Shown here: piece after piece, positions 10,684 through 21,976 of the stretch | Layout: every line of letters starts with the position of its first letter | Numbering within the stretch: position 1 is the first letter of the stretch | DNA from: Edaphochlamys debaryana | Taxonomy: Eukaryota > Chlorophyta > Chlorophyceae > Chlamydomonadales | Reading direction: 5' to 3' | DNA: 64,000 nt | Assembly: GCA_016858145.1 (NCBI GenBank) | Contig: JAEHOE010000132.1 | Location: 248,001-312,000, forward strand | Translations under genes and position numbers: made by a program | The notes under the pieces: model-generated | What the model was told of the DNA's origin: nothing | Databases searched by the model: none | Seen by the model: the letters and a program-made list of their open reading frames with translations, nothing else

Positions 10684-11720
10684 ATGGAGTCCGCCGAGAC
10701 CGTAACGCTGGTGTGCAAGGGCGGCGCTGCCGTCAAGGTCCGCATCGCAACGCTCGCGGCCGCCTCCCCCGTGCTTCGCGACGCGCTCAGCCTGCCGCCC
10801 AGCAAGCCCGGGGAGCTGCGGCTGGAGGAGGACGACCCGGGGGCGTGGGGCGCGGCGCTGAGGCTGCTCGACCCTGAGGGCCATGCCGAGGGAGCGCTGC
10901 TGAGCTGGGTGAGCGGGGGCGGGGTCGTGAGGGCGGCGGACCCCAGCAGCGGGTTCCCCTGGCCCTTCCCCTAGCCCTTCCAGCAGCGACAACGCCGCCA
11001 GCCCCCGCCAGCCTCTCTCCCGCCCACCTAAGCCCGCTTGCCTTTCTCCCGCCCCGCCCAGGACAACCTGGAGGCCAGCCTGTGCCTGGCCCACAAGTAC
11101 GACATCCGCCTCGTGCGGGTGGCGTGCGCCGGCTTCCTGGGCAGCTGCCACATGCAGGTATCCCTCACGAGAGACCTTGCCTCCCCCATGAACGCGCTGG
11201 TGGCGGCTTCCCTGGTGGAGCAATACCTGAGGTGCGAGCCCTGCGAGGATCGTGCCGACCGTCTTGACTGTGCCGTGGTAGCTGCCAGTGCACTCCGCCT
11301 ACCTCGGCCACCCCCGCCCTCCGCGCAACGTTGATGTCTCCTAACCCCGCCAGCAGGCCCCATGCCACATTGCTCATGCACACCTGCCCACGCCCTCTTG
11401 CTCCGCAGCCTCCAGCCCGAGCTCCAGCCGCTGCTGCAGCATTTCTTCCTAGCATTCAACTCTTCGCTAACAGTGTCATGGGGCATCTTCCCCGGTGACT
11501 TCGCAAAGGGTCAACTCGCGAGGCTCCGCTCGCTGACGCAGCTACCGGACTACAAGCTCAGGGTTACCCTGGGGGTGCAGGTGGGCGAAGTAAGGACTTT
11601 GACCGAGAGACCTTGCCTATTTACTGGTTGGTTTTCCGCTTCGCCCGTGCGCAGATGCGCGTGCTGGAGGCCCTGGTCGAGGGGCTGATCAAGGTCTGCC
11701 CCCAGTGCCTGGAGCGATGA
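10684..11720 (+). CDS. BTB/POZ-domain protein (210 aa)
   Basis: Four exons with consistent phases: 10684-10908, 11062-11231, 11409-11580, 11655-11720. Residues 1-~115 form a BTB-type fold: VTLVCKGG, LAAASPVLRDALSL, LRLEEDDPGAWGAALRLLDP, then LCLAHKYDIRLVRVACAGFL. The C-terminal part is helical and short, with no Kelch or MATH repeats. BTB proteins commonly dimerise and can act as cullin-3 substrate adaptors, but nothing here identifies a partner. It is a tandem paralogue of the damaged copy at 8445 and keeps the Trp codon that is a stop there. I see no TGTAA signal within the next 500 bp. Confidence 0.75.
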
Positions 11721-12711
11721 TGGCGCGGATGGCCAGGCCGTCGTCGCTTGGCACTGGGACCAGTCCACCTGGGGTAGGCGGAGGGGAGGCCAGGCGGCCA
11801 GGCCGAGGGCGAGGCAGGAGCGCAAGGGCTTTGTGGTTGAGGGGGGATGAGGGACTGCGCCAGGCACGGGCGATCTGCCATGCAGGCGAGGGGGGGGCCG
11901 GTGGCCAGACGCGTGGAGATGATGTGGAGTGAGGGTCGAGCTGTGCATCACGGAGAGCTGGGATTGCATGGGATCGTACGTCGGGAACATGATGGGCTTG
12001 CGGGTTGGGACAGGCCGGACTGCTGAGGGGCCCGAGGCAGCCTGCGGGTCTGGTGCTGGCCCGGGGCTGGCTGGGTCTGTGGGGGGACTGGCGCCGGTCT
12101 TGTTGGGGGTTTGCGTTCCCAAGGGCGGAGTGGGGTGGGCCCCCCCATACGCTGAAGCGACAGATACCAGGATGGCTTAAGGGTTGAGTAACCGAGAATC
12201 GGATCTGACCACAGACTGCCTCCTCCTGAACGTCAACCCCACAACAGTAGCCCCGTGACAAACGTTCCCAGACAGAACTTCTCAGCACGCTCGCTGCAAG
12301 CTGCCCAGAACTGTGGTCACCATCTCATCCTACCCCTTGCGGGGCCTGGTTCCTACCTTTCCCAGAACTTTCCCCGTGCCGAGCATAAAGCAGGACACAC
12401 GCGCTGCATGCCGTTGCATGCCGTACCACATGCCGTACCACGTCACCTGCCCCGCAGCAGCACACCCCCCCTACCCCATCAACTGCTCGTCTACCCAGTC
12501 TTAACAGCCTACGGCCCTGCATCATGCCACGTGCCAGCAACTAGCGTACGGCTCCGCAGGCCGCGGACCCCGTCCCCACAACGAACCGCACACCGCATGC
12601 CGCATGCCGAACCACACGCCTTACGACATGCCGTACCGCATGCCATACGTCACCTGCCCTGTCCACGCGCTGCATGCCGTGCACACATGCCGTACCACAT
12701 GCCGTACCACG
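11721..12711. other. Convergent intergenic region
   Basis: Lies between the stops of the BTB gene (plus) and the GYF_2-like gene (minus). No gene seen. The right half is filled by a CATGCCGTACCAC-rich repeat. No TGTAA was found for either flanking gene. Confidence 0.4.
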
Positions 12712-12725
12712 TCACCTGCCCCTCA
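12408..12725. repeat. CATGCCGTACCAC-type imperfect repeats
   Basis: Short units built on GCCGTACCACATGCCGTACC recur at about 12410-12450 and 12590-12725, often followed by CGTCACCTGCCC. They lie at and beyond the 3' end of the minus-strand gene. The GTAC core makes them self-complementary in part. Confidence 0.6.
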
Positions 12726-15700
12726 GCAGGTTGGCCAGCAGCTGCACCGCCGCCTCGTCCGTGGCCCGCTGCGGCACCAACCCCTGGCCCTTGCCCAGGG
12801 GGGTGGTCCCCGGCTCCTGCTTAATTGGCACCAGGGCCAGCGGCCCCACCCCCACACCCACACCACCTGCGGCCCCAGCTCCTGCCGCAGCCGGTGTGCC
12901 GGCCGCACTCGCCGTACTCGCGGCGGCGGCGGCGGCTGCCGCCGCCGCATCGGCTGCCGTATCCCGTACGAGTACGACCTCGGGATCGTCGTCATCGCCG
13001 TCATCCTCCTCGAGCGCGATGGCGGCCGCCGCCGCGCCCTGCGGCCGCCGCAGGCCCCAGTCCTCGATCGCGGGCTCCGGTACGTACGGCGCTTCACTGA
13101 TGAAGCACGACAGGCCGTAGATCGTGAACCGTACGGTGTTTGTCGTACTGGAGTAACCGCCGCCGACGTCGTGGACCTCTACGTGGGCCGGAGCGGCGGC
13201 GGCGGCGGCAGTTGGGCCGTTGGCGGCGCCGGACGGGTGCGGGTGCACGTGCGCCGTGGCGGCGGCGCTGGCGGCGGTGGCACCCGTGGTGGCGGCTGCC
13301 GCTGTGGCAGCGGCGATGCTGGCGGCGGCGGCGGCGCCGGCAAGCGCAGGACCAGGGCCCGGAACCGGAAGAGAGGCAGCTGAGGGCACGACGCCGACAC
13401 CGACACTCGGAGCGTGTCCGATCGGTCCGACCGGTCCGGTCCGACCGGTTCCGGAAGCGCCGGACTCCGTCCCCGGTTCCGGCTTGATCCAGATCTGACC
13501 CGGCTGCTGCTGCTGCTGCTGCTGCTGCAGGGACGCCGCCGGCTCGAGCGTCACGGATGTTTCCGGCTGCAGCGGCGAGGGCGGCCGCGGCGACGGCTCG
13601 GCCGGCGGCGGCGGCTGCTCGGCCGGCGGCGCGTCCTCGGGCGGCGGATCCGCTTGCAGCTGTAGGGGATGGTGGGAATCGCGCGCATTGTTTAACAAAG
13701 TCAGCCGCCAAGCACGCACAATCCTACCCTCCAGACCATATCATTGGGGAGCCCCTGCAACATGCGCCAGCCCAGACTCCCCCCACACCCAACCCAGCAA
13801 CCTCGACGACACAGATATGGCAACATCGGGATCAGATCTGCTCCGTACGACAGGATGACTCAGATCTCACCTGGGCCATCATGAACTGCAGCCGGGCGAG
13901 TAGATCGTGGCGGTTGGCCGCGTCCCGGAAGGCACGCGGGTCCACCTGCGGTTGAGATCGTGGCGGTTGGGCCGAGGGGGTGAGGGAGCGGAGCGCTAGG
14001 AGTGTGGGGAGCTGGGGTCGATTCACGTCCAAGCTGAGGACGGGTGAAGGACGCCCGTTACGTTTGATTTGTTGATTTCTCATCCCAGTACCGGTATCCG
14101 ATGCATAAGTCCAGAGACCAGTCCCCTCCGACGACTCACGCTGGCCACCCGTCACCTATCGTACCACCCATTATCCCATGCTAATAACATCTCCTACAAT
14201 CCCATTCTCCTTCTCAGTATATCATGGCATGCACTATTCCAAAGCCCAAACGACTCACGCTCAGGTGGAGGATGCCCGTCTCGTCCTGTGCAAGGGCCAC
14301 AGCGGGGGCCGGCGCGGCGGCTGCGGGGCCGGGGCCCGCCTCCGCGGTCGCAGGCGGCGCCAGGGGCGGCGCCGCCGGAGCCGCGTCCGTGAGGGGCCCG
14401 GCTGGGCCCAGCACTGGGCCCGGGCCTGGCGCTGGGCCTGGCGCTGGGCCCGGGGCGGGCCCGGGTGCAGGGCCTGGGGCGGGCATCACGGCTGCTGCTT
14501 GCGGGGCAAAGGTTGCCGCTGCCAGCGGCACCGTCGCGACGGCCGAGGCCGGGGCCGGCGGCACGGCGGAGCCGGAGCCACCGGAAGGGCCGAGCATCTG
14601 AGCCGGCGGAACGGCGGCGGCGGCGGCGGCGGCGGCGGGGCCGTGGGAGACATGGATGGGAAGGGGCGGAGCAGCTGCGGACGCCACTGCTGGTGGCACG
14701 GCGGGCGCTTGGTTGTACGGCTGGGCCCGGAGCTGCACGTGAGCCTGGGCCTGGGCCTGGGCGTGGGCCTGCGGTAGCGCACTCTGGGCCTGGGCCTGGG
14801 CCTGAGACCGCAGGTGCGGCGGGACCAGGTGCGGCGGCGGCGCCGGCCGGGCCGGCAGCGTGGTAGCAGGGGCGGGCATCTTTGGCGCCGCCGCCGCTGC
14901 CGCCGCCACCGCCGCCGTCGCCGGATCGGGGGCCAAGCCCGGCGGCAATCCTTCGTGCATGGGTAACATCACGCCGCCACGGGGGCCCCGGAGACCCGGC
15001 GGCGACGCTGGCGGCGACGCCACGCGTCCGGGCCCGGCGGCGGCGGCGGGGCCGCCGCCGCCAGGGGCGCTTTGCCGCCGCGACGGCGACGGCGCCGCCG
15101 ACGAAGGGCTGCGCCAGCCCGGCGGCGACGCCGCGCCGTTGGGCACCCGCGGGTCCGTCGGCGGCCGGTTGCCGTACCCCGGCGACCGTACGGGAGACGG
15201 GCTGGCGCCGCCGTAGTCCCCGCCGCCGCCGTAGTCGTCGTAATCGAATGCGTCATTGCCGGGCCTGTCATCGCGATCGTCGTACACATCCCGGCCGCCG
15301 CCACCGCCTTCCGACCGGCCGCCGCCACGGCCGTACTCGCCACGACCACTCTCGCTGTACCGCCGACCGTTATCACCATCCCGACGGCTGCCGCCGCCGC
15401 CGCCGCCGCCGCCGTCACGGTGTCGATGCTCGTGACGCCGGTCAACGATCTCGCCACGTGGCCGATGGTCAACGATCTCGCCACGTGGCCGATGATGGTC
15501 GTCTCGATTTCTGTCATCGCGCCCCAGAGCTTCTTTCGGAGCCGGACCGTCCCGGCGACGCGCGACTGAGAGGGGCGCGTAGCCCGTGTTTGCTTGGCGG
15601 TAGGGGGGCAAGGGCGTGGGGGCGCTGGCACGTGCGCTTGGATTCGGATTTGGATCCCGGTTGCGATCCCGGTGGCGGTCGCCAGCGGCGGCGGCGGGGG

Positions 15701-18700
15701 CAGGAGCGCCGCCGGTGCCGGGTCCGTAGGCGAGGGGCGGGGGCTGCACCGCCGCCGCCGGGGGGGCGGCGTTGCGGGGTGAGCGCGGGTCGGAGGGGTG
15801 TTCCAGGGGGGACTTGGGCGTGGGGGCACGGCCGGAGGAAGATCTCGGCAGGATGGGCAGGATGTTGTACTGCGGGACGAGCGTGGGAGGCGAAGGGCCA
15901 CGGGGCGCACGTGGGGGCGGAGGCAGGAGGTCAGGGGGCGAGGAGTACGGGTGCGCAGGGTGAGGACTGATGGGCAAGGGAGCCGGGAGCAGAGAAGAGG
16001 ACAGGAAAGAAGGACGGTGTGTCGTGTGTGTGCGTGTGTGAAGGGCTGCTCGCATGAGCCTGGGAGTCTCAGGCGCGGTGATTAGCCGGCCGGCCTTAGA
16101 TACGGAACCGAAAGCCCGAGGAAACCGAAGCCCGACCCCGGTGTGTCGTGTGTGCTCGTGTGTGTGCCCCGGTTACTGCCGTACACTGCCGTACCTGGGA
16201 CACGTCGATGACCTGGGGCCGCGCCGGATTGGGCCTGCCGTCACGGACCGCCTCCATCAGAGCGATCTGCGGTTGGCGGTTGACGGTTGCAACAACGAGA
16301 TTGCAATTCGCGCCCGCCGCTTGCGACGGCTGAGCCCCACAACACCAAGCACTTGCCCGCCAGCGCTCACCCCAACCGTCCAACCGACCAACCGACGGAT
16401 CCCAACTAACCAGATACGCGTGCTCATGCAGCAGGGCCCGTACGGCAGTGGCGTCACCGGAATCGATGTGGGTCACCATTACGTCCTCGCCCAGCTGCTT
16501 GCTGTGATGCGGGAGGGGAGGAGAGGGGAGGGAGGGGAGGGAAGTGCATCGAAAATGATGTGGGCGCTGAGTATTCGAGAACGGGGGAGAGGGAGGGGGA
16601 GGGCTGAGTCTTTGACCAACATCCTTAGGCCGCGGGCCCTTGCTTGCTGTGGTGGTAAGGGAAGGGGTGGGCGAAGGGGGGTGGGTGGGCGACGCCCTTG
16701 CCTTCTGGCCCAAACCTCCGCTGTGTAACCTCTCTCCCTCTCTCCGCTCCACTCCCACACACATCCCACCTTTTGCCTCTACCCCGGTCCTCTTATCTCG
16801 ACCCCCCTCCTCTTGCCCTCGCCCCCAAAATCCACACCTGTCTACTGCGTCCTTGAGTTGCAGCCCCATGCGCCGACACCCGTCCTCCCCGACACCCTTC
16901 CCTCTCTTGCCTCCCTCTACCCCCCTCTTGCCTCTACCCCTCCCTCTTGCCTCTACCCCCCCTCTTGCCTCTACCCCCCCTCTTGCCTCTACCCCCCCTC
17001 TTGCCTCTACCCCCCCTCTTGCCTCCCTCTACCCCCCTCTTGCCTCTACCCCTCCCTCTTGCCTCTACCCCTCCCTCTTGCCTCTACCCCCCCCTCTTGC
17101 CTCTACCCCCCCTCTTGCCTCCCTCTACCCCCCCTCTTGCCTCTACCCCCCCTCTTGCCTCTCACCCCCCCTCTTGCCTCCCTCTACCCCCCCTCTTGCC
17201 TCCCCCCCACCTGTCTACTGCGTCCTTGAGTTGCAGCACACACGCCTCCATGGCCTCCCTGCGGGGGGCGGGGGGGCGAGGGGGGCGCGGGGGGTTGGAG
17301 GCGGGTTACGGGCGTGGCGTGGCGTGCGTGCCATGCGTTCCCTGTGCAGGTCTGGCGCGCAAAAGCGCAGCCAGCATCAAGAGCATTGATGGTCTGCCTC
17401 CCTGTAATGCAGGAAGAGGGTGAGGTCACCAAGTCGACGTTTTGAGCAGAGGGCTGAAACACGAGCCGGGGCGGCAGCTTCGGACGGTTGTGGTTGGCAT
17501 GCGAGAGGCGAGAACCTCGGCAGCTGACATCGGCGCTGCCGCCCTTCGCCCCACAAAGGCGCAGCCCCTCCTAGCTGCGGCCCATAGCCCGGCACGCGTC
17601 GCTTCACTTCGAGGAAGGTGGAAGGTCGGGGCTGCACGCTCGGGGCGCTCCCCACCTCACGCACCTTTCGCGCATACGGGTTTCCCCTTGCCCTCCGAGC
17701 AGCTGCAACGTTTGACTCAAGCACCAAGATCCACCAAGATCCAGGATCCAGAGCTACTCAAATCGGAATCCACTTGCCCTCAGAGCAGCTGCGTTTGACT
17801 AGAGGTGTGGCTGCCCCCGCATGCGCCTTCCACCAGTGCCCGGCGGCCCAGGCTGGAGCTGTCCTGTACGCCACCAGGATCCAGGTTTCAGAGTTGGCGC
17901 AGCTCTGGATCCAAATCCATCCATTGCCCGCGCATGCCCTCTTGAGCTCAAGTCCAGTGGGCTGTAGCTGCCCGCAGCTGCCTCCCTCCGGCCCGGCACC
18001 TTCCATTATGCGACCAGATCCGGATCCGGTTCCGCATCCACCGGAGGCGGACGGGACTGGACCCAGATCCTTTCGCAGGAGGCTCACCTAGGACTCCGCT
18101 CGGTACCCACCCGGCGCTGTGCGCACCGTCCCGCGCAGACCCTGACAGCCCTGCCCATTTTACCCAACAACATTCACATGGTTGGTACCCAAGCATCTGC
18201 GCTCTCCACACACAAGTATTGGTACCCACGCGCTTGCCCTTCGCATACATGTACGGCATTCGTACGTTGACCCACGCACCTGCCCTTCATGTATTCGTAC
18301 GCAATGTCGAGCACGGGCATCAGTTGGTGCTGCATGTTGTCACGTCGCATCTGGGGCAGCTGCGGGGACGAAGGGGGTGGGAGAGTGGTGAGGGCTCAGG
18401 CGTCAGGGGGTACCCTTCTCGGGCGTGGGCGGGACGCGGAAGGGTTCAGGGGGGAGAGCGATGGATGGCGCATGGCCGCATTGGGGCAGCAGCGGGGACG
18501 TAGGGGGTGGCGGTGCGGGCAGCGAGGGAAGAGCGGTGGGACAGGGGTGAGGTGAGGGCTCAGGTGCCTCTCTTCTCGGGGCGTAGGCAGGGCGGGGGAG
18601 GGGAGAGAGAGGGGTGGCGCGTGATGGGTGCTGGCCAGTGCTGAATGCCACGGTGCTGAGTCCAGAAACAGGCCCCTGTCCGCCTTCACGTGCTGAGCCG

Positions 18701-21700
18701 AGCTTCCAAAACCTGAGGAGCGCTTCCTGGTTTCCAAGCAACCCACGCCCCACCCTCCGACTCCGTGGCGGGACCTCGCAAGGCCTCCCTTTCGGGTATG
18801 GTGGAGGTCCGATCTGGCCCTCCGTAGATCCTGCCTTCCCCTTCGCAGGGGACGCGCGGGGTAACAACGCGACCCAACCAACCCAACCGCTAACCGCCAA
18901 CTCCCCAACCGCCCTCACCTTGTCCCACGTCTCCATCAGGCCGGGCTTGTCCCGGGGCGAGGGCTGGGCTCCGGATCCAGATCCAGATCCAGATCCGGGT
19001 CCGAAGGTCGGCATCTCCAGGGCCTTGCGTTTCGCGGCCAGGCTCGCTGTAAGGGAGGCAGATTGGGGACAGTGCAGCGATCAGCGTTCCGGCAGCACAA
19101 CGCATGCGATTACCGGGAGCGATTGGGGGCAGATGCACATGGAGACGCACTTAGCGCTCTGGTAGCACAACGCAGCGCCTATACTAACGGGATCCACACC
19201 GGGGTCAAGCCCAGCAGTCCCAACCGTCACACGGCCATATTGCCCCGGCAGCCTGCAACCCACACCCCCGGTCCCCAACCTCACCGATGTTGGGCAGTTG
19301 CAGCCCCGCCCTCGCCGCCTTGGCCTCCAGGCTCGCGGCCGACGGCGGCAACCGCGGCGGCGGCGGCCGCCTGCCCTGCGCCTGCCCTCCGGCCCCTCCG
19401 TTCCCTCCGTTGCCTCCGGCCCCGGCCCCGTTCCCTGCGCCTGCCTCGGCTCCCTCGCCAGAGCCGCCCTCGCATCCGTTCGAATCCGGCGCCCCCCCGC
19501 CAGCTGCGGCGGCCTCCGCCCCAGGTGGCGTGGGGGCGCGCACCAACCCGCCACCGCCCAGGGATGGTGACGGCGCGCGAGCAGGCGCTGCCGCCGCCCG
19601 GGCGCCGCCAGCGGCGGCAGCCCCTGCCGCCGGGACCCCTGCAGCGGGCCTGGCGGCGGCGGCAGGTGCGGGCCCGGCGGAGGCGGCTCGCCTCATCGGC
19701 GCCACGCCAGCCGCGGCGGCGGCGGGGGCCGCGGCGGCGGCGGCGGTGCCGCCGGCGGCGGCTTTAGGTCCGATGGTGACGGACTTCGCTCGTACCATTC
19801 CGCCTTGTACGACAGCGGCTCCTGACGACGGGCCCGGACCAGCGGCGGCGGCGCCGGACTGGGCCCTGGCGGCGGCAGCAGGGGGCCTGGCGGTGGCGGC
19901 GGCAGGCGGCTTGCCGGCGGCCTGCTGGCCCGCCGCCGGCGCTTCGTCATCGTCAGAGTCAGACTCCAGAATGGCAGCTCGTGGCTTGGACCGCTTGGCG
20001 GCGGGCTTGGCGGCGGCGGCGGCGGCGCCGGGCCCGGGCTTGGGCGCGGGCCGCTTGGCCGCTGCCGCGCCTGCCGCCGCCGCTGCGGCGGCGGCGGTGG
20101 CGGCGGCGGCGGCCGACGTTGAGGGCCCTCGCGACGCAGCCGGCTTGGGTGGTTTCTTAGGCGGCGCCGCCGCAGCCGGCGGCTGGGGTTTTGCCGCGGG
20201 TTTCGCTGCAGCGCTGCCGTTCGCTTGCGGCGGTTGCGCCGTACCCTGCCCTCCTTTCAGCGATCCCCCTGCTGTACCCAGATGCGCCAGGGATCCCAGC
20301 TCGTCCAGCTCCTGGTCGTCCAACCCATCCGCCCCATCTTCGCTCGATCCAAACAGATCCAGGTCCGCCGACGCGAATGCGCTCTGAGCCGCGGCGGCTG
20401 GGGCGGCGGCGGGCGGCGGCTGGGGCGACGGTTGCTCGTCCTCGTCTGAGTCATCCCCCATGACGATGTAGTCATGCGCGGATCCCGGACGCTGGCGCTG
20501 GCCCGAATCCAGATCCACGAATCCAGTCGGCCTCGGCGGCTGGGGCTGGGGTTGCGGCGGGGGTTGCTTAGGCGGGGTCGACCCACGCGAGCCTCCCAGG
20601 GCGGGCCCAGCACCTGGGCCTGCTGCGGGAGGCGTTGGGCCCCGGGCGGGCCCGGCCGGGCCCGCGGCCGCCGGCGGAGCGGTATCGGGGCTGGGGGCCA
20701 GGGCACGTGGGGGGCCGGAGCCGGCGCGGGGTCCCCTGGCCCTGTGGCTATGGCCCCTGCAGGCAATGGGGGGGGGGGGGGGTGGCGGTGAAGAGAAGTC
20801 AGGCGCGCCCGCTCCGAATTCTCACACTAAGCGTTGCCTGGGCTGGTTTCGTCACGTGCCGTACGTGCCACCGGTACGGCCCGTACGGCCAGGCGCCCCG
20901 GGACGACTGAAAACCGCGCTGCCTAGAGACCCGAGCCAGGTACGGTGGGTATCGTGTTCCACGCCGCTCCGCCCCTTCTTCCCATTTTCCCCATCCTCCC
21001 ATTTCCCCCCTCCGCCCCCTCCCGCCTCACTTGGGGTGGCTGTACGACGTGCCGTACAGCACGTGTCCCAGCCAGCGCCACCCCATCATGGGGTGGTGGA
21101 CCTGGGCGGGTAGGGGCGGGGGGCGACCGAGCAGTTGGTACGACAGGGGTACGGCAGGACGAGCGGGCGAGCGAGCGAGAGCAGTGGGAAAGCGTGGGGT
21201 GAGAGACTTGGCCTCGGATAGAGAGCTGGATGCTGTAGCTGTGTAGGGCCACCGCCGGCAAGGGGCGGAGGCAGAGGAACGGCATGAACTCGCCGCCCAG
21301 GTACAAGACAGGCCGGCAGCGACTGAGGGTTTGCATGTATGCGTTTCCCGACTCCCCGGAGCCAACTTGTGAGCAATGCTGGGGCGATGACACGGGGATG
21401 ACAAGGTACAGTCTATCCAACGCTTTTCTGCCTAGCGGCGTTGGCCGACCTCGGGACGGGCGAAAGCTGCGACCGAGGGCCGAGGGTGGAACTGGAGTGC
21501 GGCCCCTGTTTCCGACGCCGCCCCCCCCCCCTCCGCTTGTGTGCCCCCTGCTCTGCCCCCTGACACCGCCGCCTGGCGCAGGGCTTTGTGCAACGCCGGG
21601 GAGGGTTTACATTAGAATGGCGGTGGGGGAGCCCCCTACAGGCCGGAGGCTGCGGCCGATTGCGGGACCCCCTTCGGCCCCCACTGTGTCCCCTGACCTG

Positions 21701-21976
21701 CCCCCGAGCGGACTCCTTATGCTACTCAAAATAGCTCCCTTGCACCCCGTCCAATGTACCTGTGTTTCCGTGTCGATCTCCCCTGCGCGCAGCGCTGCTC
21801 GCACGGCCGACAGCGGCACCGGACCCTGGAGAGAGGCAGGGGAACATCCCAAGAGGCACGCTCGGCAGCCGACCAGCTGAAGGCCGCAGCGCATGCCTGG
21901 AACGCACCCGAAAGTTGCTGCCATCCGCGTCGCACAGATGCCAGTGCGTCTCCAGGCTCGCAGAGCTGCGCGCCAT
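12712..21976 (-). CDS. GYF_2-like N-terminal domain, low-complexity protein (~1576 aa)
   Basis: Twelve exons join in phase: 21908-21976, 21760-21825, 21031-21101, 19285-20756, 18919-19046, 18280-18359, 17211-17258, 16411-16501, 16195-16266, 14259-15869, 13871-13945, 12712-13659. Residues ~10-65 fit a GYF_2-type module: HWHLCDADGSNFRGPVPLS, AALRAGEIDTETQ, MMGWRWLG. Acidic DDSDEDE (exon 4) and SDSDDDE follow, with long Ala/Pro tracts. Exons 5-9 encode the only other conserved-looking part, a helical stretch (MRRDNMQHQLMPVLDIAYEY ... DSGDATAVRALLHEH). The last exon has a Q8 run and two IKxE sites (IKPEPG, IKQEPG, Lys ~1320 and ~1541) that match the SUMO consensus. A nuclear scaffold or RNA-related role is a guess; I do not recognise the family. 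The stop overlaps a possible splice donor. Confidence 0.65.
16036..16140 (+). repeat. Dispersed ~100-bp intronic repeat, copy 1
   Basis: Contains AAGGGCTGCTCGCATGAGCC, then AGCCGGCCGGCCTTAGATAC and GGAACCGAAAGCCCG. It lies in the intron between the 16195-16266 and 14259-15869 exons of the minus-strand gene, so it is antisense to its host. Related copies are at 38314-38412 and 45372-45455. Confidence 0.75.
16900..17210. repeat. CTCTTGCCTCTACCCC minisatellite in an intron
   Basis: About 17 units of roughly 17-23 bp (CCTCTTGCCTCTACCCCC, some with an extra CCTC). It lies in the intron downstream of the 17211-17258 exon of the minus-strand gene. The same 26-bp exon end (CTGTCTACTGCGTCCTTGAG on the plus strand) occurs on both sides of the array, at 16840-16862 and 17211-17236, showing that the exon edge was duplicated with the array. 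Confidence 0.8.

Noticed and set aside
17377..18270. Additional exons in the ~1-kb intron of the GYF_2-like gene
   Set aside because: Several open stretches exist, but the 18280-18359 and 17211-17258 exons join directly in phase and none of the candidates has both good splice sites and matching phase.
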